Positions 34,601-46,560 are shown, counted from the stretch's first letter. The stretch: DNA of 64,000 nt from Symbiodinium natans (GCA_905221605.1 CAJNDS010002080.1:979001-1043000); one strand, 5' to 3'. Program-made: numbers and translations. Notes: generated by a model not told the origin, from the letters alone.

Positions 34601-37600
34601 CTTTGCGAGTTTCTGCAGACTAGATGTCCCAGGGCTTACAAAGTCACCTCAGCCCCAATGCCTTCCAGGGCTCAAGGCCTCACCAAGCCCCGGCCCTGTT
34701 TTTTGGGTTCTCCCTTCCTCCCGTGCACCTTCGAGAATCGAGCCCAACACCTTCGGATTCTGAGCCAGCCACAGCCCAGCGCCCCAACATCCCCCAACCC
34801 CTCGGGTCCAAAGGGATAAGAATGCTGGCTGCCGAGGCGCCCCAGCAAGGAGCGGTTGAAGTGTTTCACCGGCAGCCGCTGTTTTGCAAGTCGACGCAGC
34901 TCGGTCCGGTTGAGGCCAGCTGGATCATAGAGAACCCCAGAGCCATCCACGATCGCCTGAGAAGAGACAGTGAAACTACGCCAGGTATTCAAGCTGTCAG
35001 TCACCATGACGATTGGCACGTTAGGACTGACGGACAGCCCGAACGAGATGCTTCGAGCGCACACTGCTCATTCTGTGCTGGCAGACGGGAATAAGACAGC
35101 ATATCTGCCGAACCACTGACAGCACGGTCGAATGAACAACATGACATGTGGAAGATATGACATATGAATCATATGCGTGGGAGTGTTGCGCTTCTGCCAC
35201 TGTCTACAACACCCCTTCGGGATCAAGCTGCCCTTCACAAGCTCACCGCCAAGCCACAACTGTGTTGTCCTTTGAGATCAGAATCTCATTGGACCCCAAG
35301 TCACCGTCCGGGCCACCAGTCTGAAACTTGGTTATCTTGCTTTCGTCCTGTCACACATTGGAGGCACGAGCTGTGAAGGCAAGCTCTCACGAGCACGAGA
35401 TCGTCCTCTCCGAGCTCGTGCCTTAAAGGGCTGTGAGTTCGCAGCACTTGGAGAAACATGGCGCAACGTGAAGTAACGCAGGCGGGCACAGACATCGCAC
35501 CAGAGAGCGAAGCCAGATGCCCGGTGGGAGTGACACAGGTGCTTAAATGAATGCGAGATGCAGCAGCTCAGTCACGTAGGTGTGGACGCTCGTGGTGGTC
35601 ATTGCGTAGGTATCATGGGGCACCCCACCTTCACAGTGTGAGAGTAGGTAGTCCCAGTGAGCTAAACTGCATGTGCTGCATAAACATCATGTCGGCGTTT
35701 AGAGTTTAAGGAGTTGTGTACTCAGACAGACGTGCTCGAGACTCCCCCCACCACGTCCTTTCGAGACTAACTCCTCCCATGTCCCCCCTAGTGTGCTGCC
35801 CGCATCCATAGACTTTGCCCTTATTGTCTTAAGTTTAGGCACTGCGGGCCTAAAGAGACGCTCTTGCCAGTGGTGAGCGACTTCCAGTACGGATAGCCCC
35901 GCTCTCGGGCAATATCCGCCCCCAGGTCCATAAACCTCAATTAGGGCAAGATCAACCCACGACGTTCTGAACATTCGCTGCATTGCTTCCAAGTAGCCCT
36001 GCTGTGTTTTCATCGGGCCCAAAGAAGAGGATCTCTTTCTTGCCACGCATGTGACCGTTGTATATAGCGTTCTGTTCCGGTTGCATGCAGTCCAGCAAGG
36101 CATTGATATAGTTGATGAAGCACGAGCCTTAGTTGCAACAGGCTGCGCTTTCCGATGAGCGCGCTACCTGCCCTATGCACCAGTTCGAATCAGGCCGCGC
36201 ATTGCCGCTGGGCTTTGCGAAGAGTTCCCCATTAGAGCATTTCCATCCACATCCTTCGCCCCGGACCAATTAGAATCTGGCAGGATGACTCCCTTTGCTC
36301 CGCCTGCATTGTGCCATGCGAATACAATGTAAACGAATTTCAGAACACGAGCAGGGTACAGAGCATCTACCCAAAGATGCCTTCTGGGATGTCTTTGTTT
36401 TTGTTCTGCTGCGTGTAGGAGAGGTTGTAGCATTCATCAAAGAGTGTGGCAAAGTTGCGCTCATATGCTGCGACATCGCGGGACATAACCAAGCGGATGC
36501 CACCCCTGGCAACATCACGGAATCGCGTGTGAAATCCCACAAAGTCTCGCCCGCAAACCATGTAGATCCTTGGCCAAGGCCGTGGAGTCAAGAGCTGGCA
36601 GAATCATTCGGTGCATGAGGGGGTTGGGTTGTCAGATTTGTCCCCAGGATTACTGGACCACCTGCCTCGGGCAAACTGTAGACCGCACAGGCAAGCTCAT
36701 GAAAATCTGCACAACAACAGCCCAAGACTCCCGTATGGAATCTCAGGATAAAGCGATGCTGGGCGATCCTTCAAGACCACGGCGGGGTCCTGGCAATGAC
36801 GCACAGAGATGCACAGGAGCACAGCTCATTCCAGCAAACGATTGAGAGTGCCATGGCGCGCCAATTGCGACGAGAGTCCAGCCGGAAGGCGAAAGCTCCA
36901 GGGATCTCTGGTTTGAAGAAGTTGGTGAGGCGGATGCTCTGGTTGAAGGTCAAGAACATCCTGCACATCTGTGAGCTGGCAAAGTGAGCTCAAAATCTTG
37001 CACCTGTTGATTCTGCAAACCTACGACGAAATCTGGATGGTGGAGAGTACACATGCACATACCCGCATGAAAGCATATGATAGTTGTTGGGAACTCTGTC
37101 CGCAAGATCTGCCGATCTTGCGGGTCGCTGCACGCTGCATCGATGGAGGCGCCCAGCTCAGAATTGAAGCTTGGAGCAGCCTCACCTTAGCTTTCGGGGG
37201 GCCTTTTGACCTTCAGGAACTATAAGTCTGACTGAGCCATTCACCCGTTGCAATCTTCCGGAAGTCGGTATAGAATTGCTCAGCCAGGCTTGGATGTCGG
37301 CTGATCCTTAATTGCATAAGTTTGCGTAAGACTTGCTGCTACATGCCGCTACATGCCCATTGCCACAACCTAAGACCGATTTTTGTCGTGGGACAGCTCA
37401 ATGCTCGCATCAGGCTGACATGCGTAGCAATGGATCCCTGCAAACCTCACACGAAGATTCGAAGGCTTGTCTGAGATCAGGCCAAGGTTCAGCTGGTAGA
37501 TTCGTTCGGTAGAGAGCAGATCCTTCATGCACAGGCGGTACAGCGTCTCCAGCTTCCTCTGCGCAGCAGGGTTCTGCTCCAACACCTTGTGGACACTAGT

Positions 37601-40040
37601 GTACTCGCGCGAGTACTGCTCTTTCGGAAAGAAGGCATAGACAAACTTCACAGCAGCCAGCAGGTAGAGGCCACACTCGTGAGAGATCCTACAGTTGCAT
37701 CAAGTAGTAAGTAGTATGAATGACCCTGCTGCTTGGCATGTACGAGGCGCAAGATGTAAGCCAACCCTTGAACCACGTCCTCGACTGCATGACCTTGTTG
37801 TACAAAAGAGCAGAACGTCCAGGTGTGGCTTTCAGCAGCGTGGCATGCATGATCGTCCTCTTCAACTTCTGCACTTGGTCATCACTGGCAGTGGGGAAGA
37901 AGAGACTGTACGTGATAACACCATTCGCGAAGCTCTCCAAATAGAAGCGCCGAGGAATTACCCCCACAAAGCGCATCGCTTGCCAAATCTCTTTGAGGAA
38001 GTGGCGACCTACGGTCTCCGCTGTGGCAAAGAGCATCACGAAGCCGTAAGGACATGGGCCGGGATACACATGTCCAGGAACCACCCTCACCACGCTCCGG
38101 CGTGTGGCGACGACGTCTTCCATGACCTCAGACTTATGAGTACGCATGTTCAACAAAGCCCGCGGTTGAATGGCAGTCCCGAATTTGTTGCTAGAGTGGG
38201 GTGCAATGCGTGGGCCCTGCAATTACCAGTAGCATCTCTACATCAGCCAGTGGCCTTCCCAAAGCTGAAGCAGCTGCACTTCAGTCTGCAGATACTCACA
38301 CGGCTTTGGCTAGCTTTAGCTATACCACAGCATCGCCTTTGAGGTCTGGACAATTTGGTACTGCTCCTTGGCCTCCCGGGTTTTTGTCATCAGGAACCGC
38401 GAGGACGCGAGGACCTCCAAGGAGGCCTCGCCCTCGGCCACCCGGTTCACCTCGAAGTGGCCCTTCTCCACGGAGTAGATGCCCAGGCGCTCTTGCCCAC
38501 CAAGAAATGCCGAACCCTCCGAAGACATGAACGTCAAGGCCACCTGAAGCATTCGCACATCACAAAGAGTGGCGAGAGCTCTAAGAGTATGGAAACTATG
38601 GGCTCCATGGGATGGTACCCGAAAAAAGTACGATGGAGAGGACCGGGGAACGTTCTTCTGATCCTCGAAGCACTGCGTGAGGTACTTGGAAACCGAGTCG
38701 ATGGTGCGAAGCTGTGCTCCTTCCCAGGGGGGTGCTTCGGCTTGGGCTTTGTCTGTGATTGTGCGAAATTCGTGGCAAGAGTGTTTTTTTAGAGATGCTA
38801 AGCGAGAGATGTGGATTCAGCATATTGGACACATTAAAATGCTTTAAACTTTTAGCAGGGGAGAGGGAGAAGGCCAAAACTGAAACTAAAAATCGTGAGG
38901 AAACATGCTGATCCTGTCGGCTCTCTGGCGCAGCCGATACTGCAAAGGAAGAAGCCGCTGTGTTCGGACCTCGCAGCTCAGGTAGTTTCATATTTGCCAC
39001 ACGAAACAACTTTTTTCAGGAAACGGCGACACAGAGACCACATGTGTGGGGAGGCTTGGGGCTCATTTTTCAACAACTTAAACCCTGGAATGCTCAGCAC
39101 CTCACTTGAAGTCAAATTCTAGGCCGCCAATGTCATCAGTGGCACGGGCAACGTGCTTCGCTGCAATAAGGCAGTGGACATGCTTGGCGATCTGCATGGG
39201 TGTGAAATGCTTGAAGTAAACCTCATGGAAGCGAAGCACTTGAAAGAAGTGCTTCACTTCAGCATGGACGGTCGTGTAGCTGAACACGCCCTCTTTCACA
39301 ACTAGCTCGAAAACTGTTCCCATCAACTCATCTGTATCTCCGCCATCACGATCCTCGGGAGCTGAGACTTGCGTTGAGGATATCTACAAGATTAATCGAA
39401 TAGCAAGTGGATTAGTAACAATGTGAGCAGCAAGTAGAATCCAACCGGGCCAATCAGACCGGTCTCTGCTGAAACGTTGATTGTCTCGGCTGAATCCACC
39501 CGGCGTCGCTTCTGCAGAGACTGCTGCGGGTCTGCCAGCTTCTGGCTCTGCAAATAGCGCCTCACCTCCGTGTGGCTATTCTCCACGGCATCGTGTATGG
39601 GTAGCAGCCCAAACCTGTCTCGCTGCAGTGAAGCTCCGCACTCTGTGATCAGGAACTGGACCACATCTAACCTCAAGAGGCGGAAGAGTCGCATGGGCGA
39701 GCGAGAACCGCAAGAAGTGCATTCCGACATTTTCTGCCAAGCCACTTGCCCGCAGCAGCCGCTAAGTGGAGAGGTGTGCGCATATCGTAGGCAGTGGCAG
39801 CATTGACCTCGGCTCCTGCGTGGATAAGCACGCGGAGGCCAGAGATGTCGCCACTGGCCGCACATTCGCAAAGGAGTCCCGTGAGGGCAGCCTTCCGGAC
39901 AAGAACAAGAACTGACAAGAACAAGAGCTATCGAACATTGAACAAAATGTTAATCCGAAGGCCTGCGGCAATGCCTTCAGCAATTCAGGCTGCGACTTCA
40001 GCTGCAAGGAATCATAGTCGGCGACATCGGCGACCACCAT
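31640..40040 (-). CDS. GDH2: Ankyrin-fused NAD-dependent glutamate dehydrogenase (large type)
   Basis: Oxidises glutamate to 2-oxoglutarate and ammonium with NAD. ATG at 40040, in-frame TGA 21 bases upstream. Exons: 40040-39963, 39891-39746, 39671-39476 (ankyrin repeats: GDISGLRVLIHAGAEVNAAT, TPLHLAAAAGKLDVVQFLIT), 39383-about 39105, 38752-38652, 38543-about 38350, 38216-37804, 37688-37467, 37306-37238, 36960-about 36860, 36594-36381, 36303-36181, 36127-35998, 35935-35850, 35628-about 35540, a small exon near 35430-35400, 35347-35255, 34956-34833, 34175-about 34100, 33974-33868, 33460-33368, 33273-33180, 33003-32975, 32901-32808, 32571-about 32540, about 32457-32396, about 32353-32258, about 31740-31645. 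Diagnostic motifs in order: RFRDVARGGIRLV, YTQQNKNKDIPEGGAKGVIL, FFGPDENTAG, YWKSLTTGK, FQTGGPDGDLGSNEI, DLFVPCGGRPNSI, VEGANLFLSDGARVALE, DASTNKGGVNSSS, ERVPANYI..ASRFVYK. One exon between 39.1 and 38.75 kb is missing. The ankyrin head in the same frame is unusual. Confidence 0.92.
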
Positions 40041-40077
40041 GATGCAAAGATCTGTGTCTCAATGACGAATCACAAGT

Positions 40078-40087
40078 TTGAGCCAAA
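40078..40087 (-). promoter_or_regulatory. Spliced-leader-like 10-mer upstream of GDH start
   Basis: TTTGGCTCAA on the minus strand, 38-47 bases before the GDH start codon, equals ten bases of the 3' part of the dinoflagellate spliced leader (which ends ..TTTTGGCTCAAG). It may be a relic or a coincidence. Confidence 0.25.
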
Positions 40088-40286
40088 GCTGACGCTGTCT
40101 TAGGCATCCTGGACACATGCCCATGCGGCTCTGATGAGATCTAACTTCAAATCCCAGCAATGTCTGCAGGCCTGTACAAAGCTCAACGGCACGGCACCCA
40201 ACAGGTCCTCTCAAATCTTGGTACAGCGCTTCGGGAGGTGGTCACAGTTCGAAGCGTAGCATCCCTCACAAGTCAGGGCAAAGTCT

Positions 40287-41200
40287 TCAGCGCTCCCCAA
40301 TCTTCCGGCTCTGCGGAGAGTACATCAGCTCATCGTCGTCAATATGGACAAGCCTGCACCAAAGCAATTTGGACAGGGGTCTGCGCGTCGACATGGACGC
40401 AAGCAAGATGAAGCAAGATGAGGCAAGGTGAAGCAAGATGAAGCAAAACAGTAGGACATAGTAGGAGTGCAGGACAGTGCAGGACAGTGTACGACAGTGT
40501 AGGACAGTGTAGGACACCTTTTTCGGCCAAGGGGCCAGTCAATCCCCATTTGCTTGCAGGCATCCCTGGCTCTCGCCATTGCGGCAGTTTGCCGGGCCTG
40601 CCAAACACACTCCATGGGGTCACTGCACTGCGCCGGAAGGGCTCTGGAAAGCGTCAAGCTGAATTGCTCGGCGAGATGCGCAAAAATACGAACATATGCG
40701 AAAGTGCCACTATAGCAGCGCATCAAAGCACAGAGAAACGGTCCCACCCCGTGTCACCTGCAAAGTTGTATAGTCGTCCACTGGGCGCGAGTCCGTCGAG
40801 GAAACACCAACTGCAAGTCCAAGCCGTCACAACATCACAACAAGGCACTTTTACAGGGCAAGCGTCCCTCTCTTGCTTGGTGCAGACACTGCCGATGTGG
40901 ATCACAAGACCCAGGCGTAGGCTTGGACTCAAAGTGCCCCACAGCGTGACCTGCATGAAAGCGCTTCTTCCAAGGAGAAACATAGGGGAAATCATGAGAA
41001 AATCAGAACCCTTCCTTCCATTTGCATGGGCGAGCCCTCAGATTGCTTTGCCGTGCAGCCATGTGTACAAGACATGTTGAGGAACTTCCTAAGGTGTCAC
41101 AGAATGCGGTTACAAGTGAGAAACGTGGCGCCTTCGCCTGGTCCTGCGCTGATAGCTGATGAACAGCTTCGGAGATCTGAGGCGAGTCCTTCAGAGATGT
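40287..41200 (-). CDS. Unrecognised gene just upstream of GDH
   Basis: Last exon 40353-40287 encodes VHIDDDELMYSPQSRKIGER-stop after the acceptor TGGTGCAG. Before it, about 40709-40519 encodes GTFAYVRIFAHLAEQFSLTL and CVWQARQTAAMARARDACKQ, leaving at AG/GTGTCC; 40950-40758 encodes VTLWGTLSPSLRLGLVIHIG and later FLDGLAPSGRLYNFA, leaving at GTGACA; about 41200-41080 encodes DSPQISEAVHQLSAQDQAKA. Phases between the two middle exons do not close exactly, so one boundary is off. The stop lies 247 bases before the GDH start codon, head to tail. I recognise no family. Confidence 0.5.
40403..40515. repeat. Two adjacent 10-bp minisatellites
   Basis: About four copies of AAGCAAGATG (40403-40446) followed by six copies of GGACAGTGTA-type units (40470-40515). 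They lie in the last intron of the minus gene upstream of GDH and have the same period but unrelated sequence. Confidence 0.85.
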
Positions 41201-41339
41201 TCGCCTATACACCGCCATGCAATCCCGCGCAGTCAGCTTACACATGTTACAGTCTCCTCAGCCTGTATGAATACGTGCTCAACCTTTGTTTGGTGCAGTC
41301 TCAGAAGAGGTGGTCACAGCAGCTGCATAAGTAAGGAGG

Positions 41340-42060
41340 TTGCCCCCGCGTGATGAAGGTGGTACCTGCTGTGATGGCATTGCATCTGAAACTATCCTGC
41401 AAAAATTCTGCATGGACAACCCAGGCGGCCTTGCCTGATCCAAGTCTTCAAGTCCGGAGGGTGTCGACTAAGCATCACCTGCCAAAGGAGAGCCCCAGGG
41501 CCTTGGGAGGCATGGGGTGCCAGGAGAGGCACCTCTGGGCATGTCAAGCAAGATGACGACGAGAGCCACCATTAGAAAAAAAGAAGTCAGTACTTCTCAG
41601 GGGAAGCGCCGAAGAACGGAATGTACAAAATGGATCTGACCCTCAGACCTCTGTGACGAAAGTTCTTGGCAGAGGATACTTGAGGCTGCTCAAGTCGCAT
41701 GGTCTCGAACTTGTCTTTGACGTGCTAACGTAGAAGGGGCCTTCATCCCAAAGCAAGTGGCATGGTAAGACAGGCCAGGCCCACGATGGCCACACGAGCA
41801 GGCTGCAAGGGCTTGCTTGCCTCAGGCCACAGCATCTTCTGAACCCTACCTTGCATTAACTTGCATTAGCATGCACGCGTCAAAGGCGGAGCTTCGGCAG
41901 CTCGAACATGAAGAGAGGCGGGGAAGGAGCTCGTCAACGGTCTATGGTCGGTATTCCGGCGTTTGGGAAAGTAACAGGCCATGGCCTGGCCGGCGAGGGC
42001 TTGCAAATTTCATTGATATCGTCACTTGGTTTTGTTTGAAAAATGGTAGCTGCTTCATCC
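41340..42060. other. No supported gene; weak plus frame
   Basis: A plus frame at about 41870-42050 (SKAELRQLEHEERRGRSSST) has plausible composition but no partner exon or motif. Nothing else is seen. Confidence 0.3.
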
Positions 42061-42079
42061 ACAACTACAGAACTGTACC

Positions 42080-44660
42080 GAACTTACAACCTCGATCTGA
42101 ATCTTGACAAACTAACAGCTGGACACACACGCGCAGCACTGGCATATTGCTGATGCTGATACTCTGTCCGTTGGGCCCGAGGCGGCCGCGGCGCACCAAC
42201 ACTCCTTCCCGAAACGTGCGGATGGCGCAACTGCAACTACACCGTGGATGCATGCGAAGCACAGCTCTGCAGAACACAAGTCTGATGTCGCACGCACCCC
42301 TCAGCTCCCCCGGTTGCCTTCAAGCGATTGAAAGCCGGGTCCTTCCGGATCGGTACAGATTCGCTAGACGTGCCAGGTGCTAACATGACGGCGCCTCTCC
42401 GAAGCTGGAGATGTTGCACGACCTTTTCATGGCCACATGGCACAATGAAATTCGCAGACTAGAGATCTCAAACGAGGCTGGGAACGTCGCACGTGGGCTG
42501 TCCCGGCACCAAGCTGTAGGGCGACCTAACGATGCGGCCACGCGGGTGTTGTCAAGATCGTTTTTGGGTTGGACGGGCGATGCGATCACTCGCGTCGAGA
42601 GGCACACCCACCGGTCCCCTTCACCGAAGCGAACATGTCCACTGCCACAAGTGCACTCATCACCTGTGCTTGAAAGCCGCCGGATAAGGCTCTCAATAGC
42701 AAATGGTCAGTCAAACTCTCCGCATGCAGCAGTACGTCGCCTTCAACAGCACACCGCTCCCATAAGAGTCCGAGCTCCTCAGCTCCCTGTGGTTTCTTAA
42801 ACTTGGTGGCAGCAGTGCAGCAGAACAAGGCAGCCAGTACCTCCAAACGACATTGAATTTCAACCGGCACTCGCCACTTACACCAACCCGGGAGCACATG
42901 CCATCGACCTGGAAGCCAAAGGGACATCAAGCCCTCCTGGGTGCATGGCTCAACCACGAAAGAGCACGAAAGGATCGACTGCGCACTGCGGTAGCATGTC
43001 CGTGGGTCTGGCCTCCGGCTGCTACATTGAGGAGAACCTCCCTCTCAATATCAGAAGCCAAAGACCAGCGCGGCTAAAGTTACTAACAGTCATTCACAGC
43101 GTGAGCAGGGCTCCAAGCAGCTTCTTCCTCTCTCAAATGGAGGCACCGACAGTATCACTGCAGACTGCTACTTTCGCACTTTTTGCACAGCGCCACACGC
43201 CGAAAGGTCCCGACGCACTGGAACCCACTTGCATCCGCTAGGCACGCGCAACAGATCCAAAGGCAGATTCCGGAGGGCATGCTTGTGCACGCTCATGTCC
43301 TGCCACTGCTCAGCCGAAAGGATAATGATGTCTGGGCCGATGCTTCCTGCGGTGAGGAGTGATGACGCGGGATCCATGTGATTTTCATGGGTTCCCACTT
43401 CATGGAGTTACAAGACACCCAAATCGCTCACATGCCTGTCGAAGATCGGGATTGCCCTACATCGGCAGCACATCGTTGGCGTTGGCATTTCAGTGGAAAA
43501 AGAGGGCAGGCCGACACGATGAAACGTCGGAATGCATGTTCCCCTGGTGCCTTTATCGCGCTTTCTACATTTTGCAGGAGGCCGCCTGGGATGGCATAAG
43601 GGGGGGTGGGGAACTCGAGATGCCCAGCTCGTCAAGCTCTGAGAACCTTCGAACGATCGAATCTTCACATGCGCAGCATCCCATAAGCTGCCATCACTTT
43701 CACGAACCTTCGCCCAGGCGGGGTGTCGAGTCGGACCGTGTGGGCCGCACTGGGCTCGTGCCGGATCGGAAGAAGCAAACCGCGCGCTGCACCCGAATCA
43801 GATCGGACGGCGGATCGCGCAGACAACTCGCATCATAAGCCGACCTGCTGCAGTGCCCCGTCTGACCCTGATCTCGGCGATCTCGGCCGGCTGTACCTAC
43901 TCCGACCTGAGTCGTACATCTTTCCCACGCCAGGACGACGAGGCGAGCAGCTTTTGCAATTAGTGCAGGTGTTGACGAGCACATGGTGGAATCGGGCATC
44001 TCATGTAGTACTTCAAGCACAGCTTTAGCTTAAGTTGCGGAACACTACAGCGCCACAGAAAAGAAAGCAATCCTGTCGTACGCCAGCTGAAACTTGTCGA
44101 GCAGGTCAGAGGTGTTGGCGCAGACCTCAAGTAGCAGGAGACCTGACAAACCTGCAAACCTGCGCTTCCCATGTTCAGAGAGGCGATACATGCCTTGGTG
44201 AGCGTCGCAAGCAAAACGACCAGGGTGGCATCGTTGTATTCGCCACAGAATTCCTGGGCAGATGAAGAGTCGAAGCGCGGCATCTCTCCAGCTCCCTGCT
44301 TTCCTGAGATTTTCCTGAGATGAGGACCTCCTGCAGAGCTGTCGGGTGCACAGACTGTAACGCCTGCCAGAGAGTTCCGAGTACTTTCGAAGTCCGTGAA
44401 ACAAAACAAAACACGCGCCTGGCAGATCGACAGCGTCTGCCTCAGGACCTCTGGGTTCTTCGGCGCTCGTCCCTCCTTCCAAGGAACTCGCAACCCTGTG
44501 AACCAGGCCCTGACACGAAACGCACCTGCCTTCACCTCCTTCATGTGCTCTAACAGCTCCTTGATTCGGTTGCTGAGCATGACCTGGCCAGCTCGGCAAT
44601 GCAGAGCGAGCTGTAACATTGGATCCAACTGCTTTGGGCTTGGCTTTCGCTTGCAGCCCA
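42080..44660 (-). CDS. Unrecognised large multi-exon gene
   Basis: Protein-like minus exons in order: about 44640-44400 (LDPMLQLALHCRAGQVMLSN, RIKELLEHMKEVKAGAFRVR, EVLRQTLSICQARVLFCFTD), about 44250-44150 (NDATLVVLLATLTKACIASL, NMGSAGLQVC), about 44130-44050 (EVCANTSDLLDKFQLAYDRI), about 44020-43925 (EMPDSTMCSSTPALIAKAAR), about 43370-43255 (LLTAGSIGPDIIILSAEQWQ, DMSVHKHALRNLPLDLL), about 42870-42600 (RLEVLAALFCCTAATKFKKP, LLHAESLTDHLLLRALSGGF) and about 42420-42090. The protein appears mostly helical and Leu-rich, perhaps a HEAT-like repeat protein, but no repeat consensus could be confirmed. Splice sites were not all fixed. Confidence 0.5.
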
Positions 44661-45138
44661 GTTAAACAACTTGGCCGGCAGGGCAACTGAGTTTGACAAG
44701 CCGCTCGTGTACTGAGTAAAATCAGACGAATAGCCTTGCAAGTGGTCTGCAACTTTTGATGGCAAAAGCAGGGCTTGGAATGTCCATGTATCATGCCATG
44801 CCCGCCTGCTGCCGCAGTCGTCGCTGATTTGGCCACATGGTTGACCTGGCCGTGACCACCGACGGAGTCGGGCAAGACCGTGTCGAAAGCACCGTGCACA
44901 GAGTCAGAAAGCGGAAAACAGCAAGTATGAATAATGCGCGCAGGCTAGTGTGGGAAACACGCAGAACCATTCAAACCCTAAAACATCTGAACACATTTTT
45001 CGTAATCCCTGAACTGGAAACCATAGACGGCCGAGGCTAAGTTGACTTCGTGATGGGTCCAGGTTTGTTTCTGACTCGGTCTCCTTAGGTTTCCGACTCA
45101 AGGCGGACGACTCAGCAATAAATTTCACGACTCAGCCG

Positions 45139-46560
45139 TCACTCGCTATCTGCATCCTTGTCACCTCGTCCCTGGAAACTTCGAACAAAACGTGCCAGCT
45201 TTGCTGCAATCCTTTCCGCTTCCAGGGTGTCGATGATGTATGGCACCTGGAAAACTGGAAAGGCCCGCCGGGTCGATGAAAAGACCGGTGGCCGCATTGA
45301 CATTCGCCTCGTTCCAAGTGACTGTAGCTACACCTTGCTCGATGTGGACTGTGGCATCGTACACCTCCGAAGCTTGGAGCCAAGAGCACTGCAACCCTGC
45401 TGGGAAAGATAAATTCATGCGGACCTTCACGGGCAGGTCCTCCGATTGCGATGCCTCACTGGTGAAGATTGCTACAGGCAAGAGCGGCAAGACCCAACTT
45501 GTGTTTGGCTTGTGCCAGGAACAGATATATGAATTGTCTAGCCAACGCGCCTTCTCTCGCGACATCTTGTCAGCATCCACTAGGAGGGCAAATGGATTCT
45601 CATTGGCTCCAACCTGCAGGCATTCCGGGGCATTCCCACACTTGCGAGGAATTCTCTAATATTTCCCGGCACCCACCTCCTGGATCTTTCTGTGTAAGGC
45701 CTTATCAGCTTCTTCTGGATGAGGGCCGGTAGAATACCATCCTCACAGTGAGAGCCGATAGCCCTGACTGTCCCCTGACTCCTGATGCGAAGCACACTGG
45801 GCGAAACATACCTGCACTCTTAACTGAGCCATCCACCTAAGAATTCGTACCGTGGAAACACCTGCTCAATAAATTCAGGTACAACTAGCAGGCAGTTGGA
45901 GGCAGTTGGCCAGAACACAGTGCCTCTAGGTATTGGGACAGGCGCTGCTGGAAGAAGTCCAGGTCGAGAGACCTGGCAGCTCGAGGGAGGATCTGAAGAG
46001 TCAAAGAGTCACTGAACATGTCAATATTTGGCGCGCCTTTCGCCACCCGGCTCTTCCTGCGACACGAGCTCGAAGGAGTTGTGCACATCTATGCGCCTGC
46101 AAAATGTTAGAGGTGTCAAGGCCCTATGGTTTCAAGGAGAATGATCCGATCTGGCCTGCCCTCCTGTGCCCCCAGCAGTGCGCCCAGAACCCGTTCCGAC
46201 CTCGGACTCTTCTGTGTTTTTTATGATGTCGGAGATTCAGCCAATTCTAGGAAGAGTGCCGACCAGCGCTGCGAAACCTGACCACGTGATCCGAGATGTT
46301 GATGAGGACCTGGGCAGCCCGACCTTTTTTGCCTTTCTCCCACCCAAAAGCATCAGGCTACTGAGGCGCAGACGAGGGGATGTAAGTGAACATCCAGGCC
46401 CGTCGCTGCCATGACCTCCCAGCCTTCTGAAATACTTTCGAAGCCTACAATTTGTGTCAGAAGTCTTTCCAGGCACTGAGCACCTCTTGGTCAGCCGTCA
46501 GCCGGAGAACTCGAAAGTTTCTTCAGAGCGGAACTGCCTCTAGAATCCTTCATAAGACAT
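45139..46560 (-). CDS. Unrecognised gene with several short exons
   Basis: The last exon (45238-45139) encodes VPYIIDTLEAERIAAKLARF and ends KDADSE-stop. It joins across a 55-nt GT-AG intron to an exon from about 45610 that starts VGANENPFALLVDADKMSRE and continues VRMNLSFPAGLQCSWLQASE, TVTWNEAN; the join reads NEAN-VPYIID. Further upstream: about 46085-45915 (RIDVHNSFELVSQEE and LDLDFFQQRLSQYLEALCSG in two frames, so an intron lies between), about 46310-46275 (VLINISDHVV) and about 46520-46455 (NFRVLRLTADQEVLSAWKDF). An additional open stretch at 47040-46800 (NPAAILNLNSLREHCKNSVT) may be the first exon. No family recognised. Confidence 0.5.

Noticed and set aside
39476-39963. Glutaminase identity for the ankyrin exons
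   Set aside because: The ankyrin repeats resemble those at the end of glutaminases, but no glutaminase catalytic motif is found upstream; the start codon directly before them and the in-phase join to GDH argue for an N-terminal ankyrin domain of GDH.
44045-44899. 284-codon minus open frame
   Set aside because: Only short parts look like protein; the neighbouring frame of the same strand carries the better exon (RIKELLEHMKEVKAGAFRVR), so the long frame is mostly a shadow.
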